A stretch of 64,000 nt of DNA from Desulfosoma caldarium. GTDB taxonomy: Bacteria > Desulfobacterota > Syntrophobacteria > Syntrophobacterales > DSM-9756. Positions within the stretch are counted from its first letter, which is position 1, and every line of letters begins with the position of its first letter. Location: assembly GCF_003751385.1 (NCBI RefSeq), contig NZ_RJVA01000017.1:49732-113731 (forward strand), in the 5' to 3' direction. The notes under the pieces were generated by a model, which was given only the letters and a program-made list of their open reading frames with translations, did not search any database and had not been told where the DNA came from. The translations under genes and the position numbers were made by a program. This document shows, piece by piece, positions 17,317-25,962 of this stretch.

Positions 17317-18057
17317 ATGCCTATGAAAATTCTTGCCATAAATGGAAGCCATCGCAAAGGCTAGAACACGGCCACCATGCTCGAAATTGTCTTGGAAAAG
17401 GCGGCAAAGGGTGGTGCCCAGACGGAACTGGTGTAGCTGGTGGACTACAGGATTGAGTATTGCCTGTCTTGCCACCGATGTCTTGGCGAGGCGCGCTGTG
17501 CCATTGAAGACGACGACATGGCCGCGTTGGCGGGGAAAATGATGGCTACCGACGCTTTGATCCTTGGTTCTCCCGTCTACTTTGGAAACGTGACCGGAAG
17601 GCTGAAAGTCTTTATGGATCGAACGCGTTGGCTCCACATGCGGAAAAACCTCCTGGCGGGAAAGCTGGGAGCTGTCGTGACCCATGCGGGATTGCGTCAA
17701 GGCGGGCAGGAAATCACCCAGGTGATTCTCGAGCGTTTCTTGATTTCGCATGGTTTGCGGCTGGTGGAGCCTCGAGGCCCGGGCCGCCCTATTTACAATA
17801 CCGGAATCTCAGGAACCCTTTTTGACGCCGTGGATCAGGGACGGTTTCGGTGGAAAAAAAGCGTCCTGGACGATGCCCTTACGGTGGAAATGTGTCGGGC
17901 TCTTGGCCGAAACCTGGTTGACCTCGGTGCCTCAATACCTGGCTCAGGCAAGGCCTTTTCCGATAGCGTTATTGATAAGGAGCCGGGGGACGCTTTTCCT
18001 GGGAGCGTGGGCCTCTGGCCTGCAAGAATGAAAAGCAACCAGGATACCCATTCATGA
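17317..18057 (+). pseudogene. Iron-sulfur flavoprotein (NADPH-dependent FMN reductase family) with two in-frame TAG codons
   Basis: One frame from ATG 17317 (or 17323) to TGA 18055-18057 encodes a complete flavodoxin-like protein: MKILAINGSHRKG, then TAG (17362-17364), NTATMLEIVLEKAAKGG, then ELV-TAG (17434-17436), then LVDYRIEYC and the C-X2-C-X2-C-X5-C iron-sulfur motif CLSCHRC...C, and GSPVYFGNVTGRLKVFMDR for FMN binding. Relatives have an ordinary residue at both stop positions. The gene is therefore either inactivated by two point mutations (each one base from a Lys, Gln or Glu codon) or needs amber decoding. The frame downstream of the second TAG is intact, so the decay is recent. The MarR regulator lies just upstream. 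Confidence 0.75.
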
Positions 18058-18147
18058 ACACGATATCAGGACGTTGATCTGCGGCCGTCAACGGCTCATC
18101 GCTTCCGCACGGATGCTCGGGGAATGAGAGAAAAAAAGGAGGGGAGC

Positions 18148-20289
18148 ATGTGGGATTCAAACCGAGAGGGGTTCGAAGCATTCCATGCCATGTTTTATCC
18201 TCGAGCCGTGGCTGTGGTGGGGGCCTCCACTCATCGCGGCAAGGTGGGAAATTTCGTGTTGCGGTCGGCCTTGGCGTCCCACGTGGAAAAAATTTATCCC
18301 GTGCATGCCGGAGGCGCCCGTGAGATTTTGGGCGTCAAAGCCTATCCGTCCATTGGGGATATTCCCGACGACCATGTGGATCTGTTCCTGTTTGCCATTC
18401 CCCATGAGCACATTCTTTCCAGTTTTGAAGCAGCAGTGGTCAAGGGATGTCGTGGCGCCGTCATTTACACGGCAGGTTTTCGAGAAGCGGGCCAGGAAGG
18501 CCTTGAAAAGCAGCGGCGTTTGCGGTCCATGGCCGATGAGGCCGGCGTCAAGATTATCGGGCCGAACACCATGGGGTTTTATCGAGTCGACAGCGCCATG
18601 AACGCCACCTTCATGCCGGTGCTTTCCGATTTCTTTCAGGAAAAGGGGCGCATCACGGTGGTCAGTCAAAGCGGGGGGGTTGCGGGCTTTGCGGCCATTC
18701 GCTTTGTGGAAGACCGAGTGCCCATGGGCACGCTGGTGTGTCTGGGGAACCGGGCCAACGTAGAATTTGCGGACATGCTGGACTTTTGCGCCCACGATAA
18801 GGAAACCTCCGTGGTGGCTCTTTTCATCGAAGGTCTAGACGACGTTCGGCGTTTCTATGAGTCGGCGGCTCGGTGTGCGGCTCAAAAGCCCGTGGTGGTG
18901 CTGGGAGCGGGCTATTCGGCGGCAGGTCAAAAAGTGGCGCGATCGCACACGGGAAGCATGGCCCGGTCGGAAGCCATCTATGACGGTGTGTTTCGACAGG
19001 CGGGGCTGATCCAAGTGCGCACGGTGGAGGAACTGGTGGACACGGCCAAAATCCTGGATATCAGCCCTCGTCCCCAGGGAAACCGTGTCGGTGTCATCAC
19101 CCACACCGCGGGGCCGGCGGTGTTGGCTTCGGATGTGCTCTCCCACAAGGGTCTCGTCCTGGCAGAACTCAGCAAAAAGACCCAAAAGGCCTTGGTGGCT
19201 CGAAAGGTGCTCGCTCCTTTTACACCTCCGGAAAACCCCGTGGATTTGACCACCTTTGGCTACCTGGACCGCCGGCTCTATGGGGATGTTTTGGAGCTCT
19301 TAGGGGAAGACCCCGGCGTGGATGCTGTGCTGGCCATTTGCATTTCGGCCTTGGGGGATCCATATGTGGCACCGTTTCCCATGGAAGCCTTTGGGCGAAA
19401 GGCGAGACAGATCGGAAAGCCCGCCGTTTTTGTCTGGGGGGCACCGTCTTGTGCTTCGGAGGAATTTTTGGCGTGGAAAAAAGCTGGCGTGGCCGCCTAT
19501 GCCACGGCGGAGCGAGCGGCAGCGGCTTTGGCCAATCTTTGGGCAGCGAGCCGGCGTGGCCGCGAGGTCCAAAAGGCCGTTAAAGAGAAACCTCTGCCGG
19601 AGTCCTTGCACCGTTTTGTACAGGATTTGCGTTCCCTGGGCCCCAGGCTCTGTGGGGAAACGGAAACCAAGGAGCTTTTGCAACGGGCGGGCCTGCCCAC
19701 GGCGCGCACCGTGGTGGCCGCCACGGAGGAGGAAGCCGTAAGGGCGGCCGAATCAATGGGCTACCCAGTGGTTTTGAAGATTGTTTCTCCGGATATTGTT
19801 CACAAGAGCGATGTGGGCGGCGTGCAATTGGGCCTCAACGATGAGGACGGCCTGCGTCGAGCCTTTCGGGCCATGATGGAACAGGTGAGGCGGGCCGTGC
19901 CCGAGGCGCGGATTCTTGGAACGGCCGTGCAGCCCATGGTGCCTGAGGGCCTTGAGGTCATCGTGGGGGGATTTCGGGACCCGCAGGCCGGGCCGGTGGT
20001 CATGTTTGGTTTAGGCGGCATTTGGGTGGAAGCCTTCAACGATGTGGTTTTTCGACTGGCTCCGGTGTCAGTTGATGAAGCCCGGCGCATGATCGAAGAG
20101 ATTCGAGGGAAAAAAGTCCTCGAAGGCCTTCGAGGCAGGCCCTCGGCAAACAAGGAAGCCTTAGCCCACCTGATTGTTACCATCGGTCAACTGATGGACC
20201 AATTACCCATTCAGGAAATCGACGGCAATCCGGTCATGGTGCACGGCAACACCTACACCATTGTCGACGCGCGGATGAGCGTGTTCTAG
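18148..20289 (+). CDS. ADP-forming acetyl/acyl-CoA synthetase, single-chain alpha-beta fusion
   Basis: A 713-residue enzyme. Residues ~10-130 form the CoA-binding Rossmann domain (VVGASTHRGKVGN). Residues ~150-450 form the succinyl-CoA-ligase-like core with SHTGSMARSEAIYDGVFRQ, the site region of the phospho-His relay. The final ~220 residues are an ATP-grasp domain (GYPVVLKIVSPDIVHKSDVGG). It interconverts an acyl-CoA plus ADP and phosphate with acid plus ATP. There is no GNAT domain, so it is not a Pat-type acetyltransferase. The start with AAGGAGG seven bases upstream is chosen. Acetate, propionate or branched acids are all possible substrates. Confidence 0.88.
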   Translation: MWDSNREGFEAFHAMFYPRAVAVVGASTHRGKVGNFVLRSALASHVEKIYPVHAGGAREILGVKAYPSIGDIPDDHVDLFLFAIPHEHILSSFEAAVVKGCRGAVIYTAGFREAGQEGLEKQRRLRSMADEAGVKIIGPNTMGFYRVDSAMNATFMPVLSDFFQEKGRITVVSQSGGVAGFAAIRFVEDRVPMGTLVCLGNRANVEFADMLDFCAHDKETSVVALFIEGLDDVRRFYESAARCAAQKPVVVLGAGYSAAGQKVARSHTGSMARSEAIYDGVFRQAGLIQVRTVEELVDTAKILDISPRPQGNRVGVITHTAGPAVLASDVLSHKGLVLAELSKKTQKALVARKVLAPFTPPENPVDLTTFGYLDRRLYGDVLELLGEDPGVDAVLAICISALGDPYVAPFPMEAFGRKARQIGKPAVFVWGAPSCASEEFLAWKKAGVAAYATAERAAAALANLWAASRRGREVQKAVKEKPLPESLHRFVQDLRSLGPRLCGETETKELLQRAGLPTARTVVAATEEEAVRAAESMGYPVVLKIVSPDIVHKSDVGGVQLGLNDEDGLRRAFRAMMEQVRRAVPEARILGTAVQPMVPEGLEVIVGGFRDPQAGPVVMFGLGGIWVEAFNDVVFRLAPVSVDEARRMIEEIRGKKVLEGLRGRPSANKEALAHLIVTIGQLMDQLPIQEIDGNPVMVHGNTYTIVDARMSVF

Positions 20290-20524
20290 GGATCTGGCAG
20301 CTTCTTCCAGGGATCCTGTTGCATAAGCGGCGCAAGCCGGGAAACCTCTTGGCGCTTTGCGGCGCGACTACAGAATTTAACAGAGAGTGCATTTTGCCGG
20401 TCAACATCCCAAAAGGCTGACCGACGAAATGCGCCTGCGTGCCTTTTCGAGTTGGTCATGTCCATGTCGCAAATTTTCAAAATGGGCGGGCAGAATGAGC
20501 GATGGGTTCCGGGGGATTGCCTGA

Positions 20525-21064
20525 ATGCAAAGGTTTTCGTACCGAGATGTGAGGCTGCGCTTTGTCCGGGGACGGCTTTGGATCGGTCTTCGAGTCCAAG
20601 AATCCGCCGAAGTGCTGTGGCGGATTTTCACGGACACGCGGTGGTGGCCTCTTTGGGGCCCCAGTGTTCGACGGGTGCAGGTCCGAGGGTCCACTGTGGT
20701 GGTTCACCAAGGCCTGCGTGGCCGGGTCTGGACCGTTTTGGGTTTTTCTGTACCCTTTTTCGTGGACCAGGTAGGTCCGGGATATTTTTGGTCCTGGCGC
20801 GTGGGCGGAATACGAGCAACCGGCCATGAAGTGCGTCCTGAGGGTTCTGGAGCTTCATGGCTTGCCTTTACCGTGCCGGTGTGGGGGATTTTCTATCTGC
20901 CGGTGTGTGTGCGAGCGGCCACAAACGTGGCCAGGCTCGCCCGCCTTCTTTCTTCTCACGCCTCGGATCATGAGGACCCCGCACCGATTAACGGCAATTC
21001 CTTTTCCACTGAAAAGAAGACGGCGAATTCCTTGGCGCCCGGTTCTTCTGAGCGAGTAGGATAA
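20525..21064 (+). CDS. SRPBCC/START-like lipid-binding fold protein
   Basis: A 179-residue protein. Residues ~15-145 fit the polyketide cyclase/START pattern: IGLRVQESAEVLWRIFTDTRWWPLWGPSVRRVQV opens it, VGPGYFWSWRVGG lies mid-domain, and a long C-terminal helix (PVCVRAATNVARLARLL) closes it. The remaining ~35 residues are polar and overlap the 3' end of the opposing PNPOx gene by 97 bases, so that tail is unlikely to be conserved. The ribosome-binding site is weak (GGGGGA). Ligand is unknown. Confidence 0.65.
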   Translation: MQRFSYRDVRLRFVRGRLWIGLRVQESAEVLWRIFTDTRWWPLWGPSVRRVQVRGSTVVVHQGLRGRVWTVLGFSVPFFVDQVGPGYFWSWRVGGIRATGHEVRPEGSGASWLAFTVPVWGIFYLPVCVRAATNVARLARLLSSHASDHEDPAPINGNSFSTEKKTANSLAPGSSERVG

Positions 21065-21354
21065 CTTTTTCTTCGCAGAGATTCGATAAGCTGGGGATCT
21101 TCGGATTCCCGCACTTTAATGAGAAACAACCTCTTCCCCTTGTATCCACCTCCATCTTCTCTGAACACATAGGCCGCTCTCGGGTTGGATTGCAGATTGT
21201 GATGGGTGAGTCGGTCTTTCATGATAAATACCAACGCGCCATCATCCATCACGTGAGGTCTGGCATAGACGGCCCCGTCCACATGGCCTTCCGCGTCGGC
21301 CGTTGCCAGAACGCCGAAGCCTTTGGTCTGCTCGAAATAGCTCTTAAGATCCAT
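20968..21354 (-). CDS. Pyridoxamine 5'-phosphate oxidase-family flavin protein
   Basis: A 128-residue split-barrel protein. GFGVLATADAEGHVDGAVYARP and the later NPRAAYVFREDGGGYKGKRLFL match the small FMN- or F420-binding PNPOx-like family; the end VFFSVEKELPLIG is also typical. These proteins probably reduce small molecules or scavenge flavin-linked oxidants; the real substrate is unknown. AGGAG precedes the ATG at 21354. The last 97 bases lie under the 3' end of the SRPBCC gene on the other strand. Confidence 0.85.
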   Translation of the reverse strand: MDLKSYFEQTKGFGVLATADAEGHVDGAVYARPHVMDDGALVFIMKDRLTHHNLQSNPRAAYVFREDGGGYKGKRLFLIKVRESEDPQLIESLRRKSYPTRSEEPGAKEFAVFFSVEKELPLIGAGSS

Positions 21355-21539
21355 GGTCTGCTCCTGTGCAGCGTCAAGATATGAAAATGAGACTCTATAG
21401 CACCCTGCACGACCGTTTCATCAGGGTTCCGCCATCATTGCTGCTAAACTAAGAGTTTTTTTTCAAAGAGCAAGGGAACGCCTTAAGGTCCAAACGAGCT
21501 GAAAGAGCGCTCATGCCGTTGCCATTCGTGCCGTCGTGA

Positions 21540-21785
21540 CTATTCCACTTGAATGGGCTCTGCCTTTTTCTCCGGGCTTGTTTTATTTTTTTTCTTTTCC
21601 AACTGATCGATACGTTCGTCGATCAGGCTGCGCACCGCGCGAAGCACTTCAATGCGGGCATTGGTTAGATGGTTCCAAAAGGGCCCGCCGCGGCCGCTGG
21701 TCTTGGCCATCGTGCGCATCATCTGGCACACGGGGCAGTGGCATCGGATTTTATCATTTTGTGCATGCTCTTCATGCCGGCTCAT
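21540..21785 (-). CDS. Small Cys-rich protein coupled to ArsA ATPase
   Basis: An 81-residue protein. CHCPVCQMM near residue 18 could bind metal with the preceding His residues. A helical middle (NARIEVLRAVRSLIDERIDQLEKKK) follows, then a charged tail. No family is recognised. Its ATG, preceded by GGAGGAG, lies 14 bases inside the 3' end of the ArsA gene, so translation of the two is coupled. This suggests a partner or client factor of the ATPase. The start at 21785 is preferred to an in-frame ATG 12 bases upstream because of the ribosome-binding site. Confidence 0.7.
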   Translation of the reverse strand: MSRHEEHAQNDKIRCHCPVCQMMRTMAKTSGRGGPFWNHLTNARIEVLRAVRSLIDERIDQLEKKKNKTSPEKKAEPIQVE

Positions 21786-22968
21786 GAGCTCCTCCAAAAG
21801 TTATGGTCAAGGTTTCGTGCTCCAATCGAGCTTTTTCCGGGTGGAGTTTGGCGAAAGCTCGCGGTAGCACGAGGTTTTTTTTGAACGCGCCCATGCGAAT
21901 GATGAGTTCATCTCCGACTTTGCTCAGTGCAAGTTCCTCGCGGCTCACAAAGGGAAAGTGCAAGCGCACCATGTGGCATCCATTTTCAGCAAGAAAGCTA
22001 ATGGGCTGATGTCGATACAGAATCTGGTGAGGCGGTGTTTCTCCGTAGATGGCTTGACCTAGGGTTTTCAGTCGCTCGTATCCCAAGGTTTCCCGTTCAT
22101 AATAGGGAGCCTTGAGGAGAGGGATGGGTTGAAAGGCTGTGGTGACCAACTTTAGGTATGCGTGTTGCTGTTTGAGAAGGGCTTTGAGGAAGGGATCGCG
22201 GGAGTCTTCGCTCAGAACTCGATTGATGACGATGGCGTCGATGCCCAGTTGGTGCAGGGAAAAGAACATGAAACTTCGCTGGGTTTCTCGAATGACCATT
22301 TTTTCCAGGTTCGTCACGAGGCGAACGGATGTCGTTTGTGTGTCGGTCAAAATGGCATCCACGCCGCGCAGACGCTGAAAGAGTCTTTCAATGGAGGCGA
22401 AGTAAGCGTCTTCGGGAAGAGGCACATCGGAAAAGCGATGCACCACGGGGCGTGCCATACGAAAGAGGTTTCGTTCCACGCGAAAGATCTTTTCCATGTA
22501 CCATTCCAGCGCTTTGGGCACACTGACAAAGCGAATGGATTCCGCCGTCGGGGCGCAGTCCAGAATGAGCACGTCGTAGGTTTTATCCCTGGCGTAACGG
22601 TTGACGTACAGAAGGGCGCTCACTTCTTCCATGCCGGGAAGGACGGCCAATTCCTCGGCGAGCACTTGATCCAGTCCGGAAATGTTGAGCAGAAGGCTTA
22701 AGTACCGATGCACTTCGCCCCAGTGTTTCTGAATCTCTTCGTGCACGTCCAGTTCTTGGATCCACAACCTTTCGGCCACTTCCACAGGGTGACCTCGATT
22801 GACGTCCATGAGACGCCGGTCTAGGTCAAAGGCGTCACTCAGGCTGTGGGCGGGATCCAGGGACATGACCAAGGTCTTGAGTCCCCGCTCAGCCAAGAGG
22901 ACACCCGTGGCCGCCGCCACGCTGGTTTTGCCGACGCCGCCTTTTCCTGCAAAAAGGAGTATGCGCAT
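21772..22968 (-). CDS. ArsA/GET3-family ATPase with HSP20-like C-terminal domain
   Basis: A 398-residue soluble ATPase. The deviant Walker A GKGGVGKTS sits at residues ~8-16, the switch I/II and 'A-loop' segments DPAHSLSDAFD and LDCAPTAESIRF follow. The C-terminal ~70 residues (LVLPRAFAKLHPEKARLEHETLTITFGG) match the small HSP20-like domain fused to many bacterial and plastid ArsA proteins. No ars genes are near, so a role in tail-anchored or other membrane-protein handling is as likely as arsenite export. The start at the GKGG-proximal ATG is chosen; its ribosome-binding site is weak. The 81-residue gene overlaps its end. Confidence 0.87.
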   Translation of the reverse strand: MRILLFAGKGGVGKTSVAAATGVLLAERGLKTLVMSLDPAHSLSDAFDLDRRLMDVNRGHPVEVAERLWIQELDVHEEIQKHWGEVHRYLSLLLNISGLDQVLAEELAVLPGMEEVSALLYVNRYARDKTYDVLILDCAPTAESIRFVSVPKALEWYMEKIFRVERNLFRMARPVVHRFSDVPLPEDAYFASIERLFQRLRGVDAILTDTQTTSVRLVTNLEKMVIRETQRSFMFFSLHQLGIDAIVINRVLSEDSRDPFLKALLKQQHAYLKLVTTAFQPIPLLKAPYYERETLGYERLKTLGQAIYGETPPHQILYRHQPISFLAENGCHMVRLHFPFVSREELALSKVGDELIIRMGAFKKNLVLPRAFAKLHPEKARLEHETLTITFGGAHEPA

Positions 22969-23272
22969 GGTTGAAATCCGTTTTTGAGTGCATGCTTGCC
23001 TAGGGCTTCGAGGGTTCGCTTGTATGGAGATTACATCGAATTTTTTTTGAGTTTCAAGCCCGGCAACGAAAGGTGAAGCATGTCGGCTCGTTCTGAGCGC
23101 GGCAAAGAGTTCGGCGGTTTGGAGAATGAGGCTAAACCTTGTGGTATTGATCCCAGCATGGGGGCTGCTCTTGACTGAGCCCTGGAGCGGGCGTAGAAAC
23201 ACGAAGCTAAACGGCTTACAAGACAGGATGGACAGAGGGCCTCCGGCCTTAGCTGGTCCCAGAGGATTTTTT

Positions 23273-24016
23273 ATGGATGTATCTATTGTGATTCCCGTCT
23301 ACAACGAAGCCGAAAACGTGCTCCATTTGGCCGCCGAAGTCGAGCAGGCCTTGAAGCCGTTGAACGGGTGCTGGGAATGCCTGTGGATCGATGACGGGTC
23401 CACAGACGATACGTGGGACAAACTTCTTTTGGTGGCATCGGCCCACCCGGGCGGCCCGCATCGCTTGTGCGCATTGAAAAAAAATGCGGGCCAATCTGCA
23501 GCTTTGTGGGTGGGGTTTCAGAGATGTCGGGGACGCTTCATCGCCACCTTGGACGGCGACGGACAGAATGATCCCCGAGACATTCCCCGGCTTGTGGCGT
23601 TGCTTGTGGATGGCCGTTACGACATGGTTCAGGGATATCGAGAGGCCAGAAAAGACAGCCTGAAGCGCCGGCTGGCGTCCCGCATTGCCAATGGCTTTCG
23701 AAACCTCATCACGGGAAAATCCGTTCGCGATGTGGGATGTTCCACGCGCGTTTTTCGGCGGGAATGCCTGCCGTACCTTCCACCTTTTAAAGGCTTGCAT
23801 CGGTTCCTGCCCACCTTGCTTATGTATCAAGGCTTTCGGATTGCCGAGACGCCCGTCAACCACAGGCCCCGGCGTCGTGGCACGACCAAGTACGGCATTT
23901 TCGACCGGCTTTGGGTCGGGCTCCTGGATATCTTTGGCGTCAGTTGGCTGCGGGTTCGAGGTTTTCGGTGCCAAGTGGTCCGCACTTTTCCGGAACAGGA
24001 CACACACCATGAGTGA
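23273..24016 (+). CDS. DPM1/ArnC-like polyprenyl-phosphate glycosyltransferase (GT2)
   Basis: A 247-residue GT-A enzyme: SIVIPVYNEAENV opening, DDGSTDDTWD, and the metal-binding DGDGQNDPRD. The basic RPRRRGTTKYG region and a closing hydrophobic helix are as in dolichyl-phosphate mannose synthase and ArnC, but the two C-terminal membrane helices of ArnC are absent. It should charge undecaprenyl phosphate with a sugar at the inner membrane face. AGAGGA precedes ATG 23273. Its end overlaps the next gene, and with that gene and the GT39 it forms a lipid-glycosylation cassette. Confidence 0.88.
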   Translation: MDVSIVIPVYNEAENVLHLAAEVEQALKPLNGCWECLWIDDGSTDDTWDKLLLVASAHPGGPHRLCALKKNAGQSAALWVGFQRCRGRFIATLDGDGQNDPRDIPRLVALLVDGRYDMVQGYREARKDSLKRRLASRIANGFRNLITGKSVRDVGCSTRVFRRECLPYLPPFKGLHRFLPTLLMYQGFRIAETPVNHRPRRRGTTKYGIFDRLWVGLLDIFGVSWLRVRGFRCQVVRTFPEQDTHHE

Positions 24017-24314
24017 GGAAAAAATATGGCTTGGGATTGGGTTTTCGGCACAGGCCTTGTTCTCGGCCAGATTTTTGGTCCAATGGATTGCCAGTGAAAG
24101 GTTAGGCCGAAGCGTGGTTCCCATATCCTTCTGGTATCTGAGCTTATGCGGCGGGGCTCTTTTGTTGGCCTATGCTGTGTGGCGCCGAGATCCTGTTTTC
24201 ATTTTGGGGCAAGGAACCGGCTTGTTCATTTACGGTCGCAATCTGTACCTCATCCACAAAGAGAGAACACAAGGGAAGAAATTCCAATCTCATGGGAAGG
24301 GAAAGCGCGAATAG
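24009..24314 (+). CDS. LAB_N (lipid-A-disaccharide synthase N-terminal domain) membrane protein
   Basis: A 101-residue protein with three hydrophobic segments. WLGIGFSAQALFSARFLVQWIASERLGRSVVP and SFWYLSLCGGALLLAYA are the hallmark of the small LAB_N family, usually fused to or near lipid glycosyltransferases. It overlaps the GT2 stop by eight bases and the GT39 start by 23 bases. It probably helps hand polyprenyl-linked or lipid A substrates across the membrane, which is inference. Its position between the two transferases is the main functional clue. Confidence 0.85.
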   Translation: MSEEKIWLGIGFSAQALFSARFLVQWIASERLGRSVVPISFWYLSLCGGALLLAYAVWRRDPVFILGQGTGLFIYGRNLYLIHKERTQGKKFQSHGKGKRE

Positions 24315-25881
24315 CCAAGGATGGCCAAGACCGTTAAAGGGTTTGCTGCTCTGGGCTCTTTTGTGTGCCGTGCTGGGGACTCTGGCTTTTCAGGGTACAC
24401 GAGGTCTCTATGAGTCCACCGAAGGCCGATATGCCGAATGCGCCCAGGAGATGCTCGTAACCGGAGATTTTCTTCGGCCCACCTTGGACTATGCGCCCCA
24501 CTGGACTAAACCCCCTTTGGCTTACTGGGCCGTGGCGGTTGGTGTGAAGCTTTTCGGTCGCAACGCCTGGGGGGCGAGAGCGTATCTGGTGCCGACCTTT
24601 GTGCTCACCGTTTGCGCCGTGTATTGGCTGGCTCGCTGGTTGTGGAACCCCGGCGTCGGAACCGTGAGCGCCTTGGTTTTTGCGACCTTGTGGGGCCCTA
24701 TGGGTGCGGCCAACACGGTCAACACCGATTCCTTGTTGACACTCTGGGAAACCTGGGCTCTTGCCTGTTTCTGGTGGGGTGTGCGGACTCGGCGCGTAGG
24801 GCCCATCGTGCTTATGTGGTGGTTTTTCGGCATGGCCTTCCTGACCAAAGGGCCTCCGGGTCTTCTTCCTCTTCTGGCGCTGATTGTCTTCAGAATGCTT
24901 TCCCAAGACCAGGAAGTGCGAGGGGTTCGGCTGTGGGTTCCAGCAGGCATTGGCCTGGGATTGGTGACGGCTCTGTGGTGGTACGTATGGGCCGTTGCTC
25001 ATTATCCAGGGCTTACGTCATATTGGCTCAAGCACGAAGTGATCGGCCGGGTGGCAACAGATGAATTCAAGAGGCATTCTCGTTGGTATGAAATGTTTAC
25101 GGTTTACTGGCCTTTCCTATTGGGGGGGGCTTTACCCTGGCTTGGGCTCGTGTTGTGGATAGAGCGTCACCGTATCGGGGTGTGGTTTCGACGCAGACGC
25201 TCCGAAGGCGAGCAAGGGACCCTTGACGGCATCAAGGCATGCTGGAAAAATCTTTCGACGGAAGCCCGATTTGTGGTTTTTGCCCTTCTCATTCCGCTGA
25301 GTGTTTTTTCTCTGAGTCGTTCACGGCTCCCTTTGTATGTACTTCCTTTGTTTCCAATTCTTGCCTGTGCCATAGGCTGGAAAATCCGTAATTTTATTGA
25401 TCAGGGGCTGCTCACCCCAAAGCGATTCATGGCTTTGGCTCTTGCTGGCACGGTCGTCATCGTTTTTGGCAAAGGCATCATGGCCACATGGTCGTCTAAG
25501 AAAGATATGGGCACGTTGGCCCGGGCCCTTGAGGCGGCGTGGCCCGAAAGCGAGGGTGTGCGGAATCAACCGCTCTACGTGTATTCAAAGAGACCATTGC
25601 ACGGCTTGCACTTTTACTGGGGAGATCCCTTTATCCGCGTGTATTCCAAGTTCAATAAGCCTACCCCGCCAGGTTATTTCCCTCCTTCTGTTTTGACGGA
25701 CCATCAAGCGTCGGGCATGTGGCACCCCTCTATGCAAAAACACGTGCTGACGCCCCGGGAAACGGAACCGTATCTAAGGGGTTGGCTTTGCCAACAAGGC
25801 TACCAGGGGAGCACAAAGTCGTTGACGCCCCATTGGATTCTTCTTGTGGTGACCCCTGGGCCCTGTGGGGTCACATCTTGA
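24292..25881 (+). CDS. ArnT-like membrane glycosyltransferase (GT39/PMT_2)
   Basis: A 529-residue polytopic membrane protein. The first periplasmic loop holds STEGRYAECAQEMLVTGDFLRP and HWTKPPLAYW, the conserved acidic/Lys region of ArnT-type enzymes. More than ten hydrophobic segments follow, then a soluble C-terminal part with GLHFYWGDPFIRVYSK. It should move a sugar from undecaprenyl phosphate to lipid A or another periplasmic acceptor. The ATG at 24292 lies inside the LAB_N gene, with AGGGAAG upstream. Sugar and acceptor are unknown; the local genes lack arnA/arnB. Confidence 0.85.
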   Translation: MGRESANSQGWPRPLKGLLLWALLCAVLGTLAFQGTRGLYESTEGRYAECAQEMLVTGDFLRPTLDYAPHWTKPPLAYWAVAVGVKLFGRNAWGARAYLVPTFVLTVCAVYWLARWLWNPGVGTVSALVFATLWGPMGAANTVNTDSLLTLWETWALACFWWGVRTRRVGPIVLMWWFFGMAFLTKGPPGLLPLLALIVFRMLSQDQEVRGVRLWVPAGIGLGLVTALWWYVWAVAHYPGLTSYWLKHEVIGRVATDEFKRHSRWYEMFTVYWPFLLGGALPWLGLVLWIERHRIGVWFRRRRSEGEQGTLDGIKACWKNLSTEARFVVFALLIPLSVFSLSRSRLPLYVLPLFPILACAIGWKIRNFIDQGLLTPKRFMALALAGTVVIVFGKGIMATWSSKKDMGTLARALEAAWPESEGVRNQPLYVYSKRPLHGLHFYWGDPFIRVYSKFNKPTPPGYFPPSVLTDHQASGMWHPSMQKHVLTPRETEPYLRGWLCQQGYQGSTKSLTPHWILLVVTPGPCGVTS

Positions 25882-25962
25882 TTTATGCCATTTTGAATCG
25901 AAGCCGTGAGTTCGCGGACAGCCCTCAAAGGGACGCGGACCTCATGGGCCGCTGCGTGGCCG

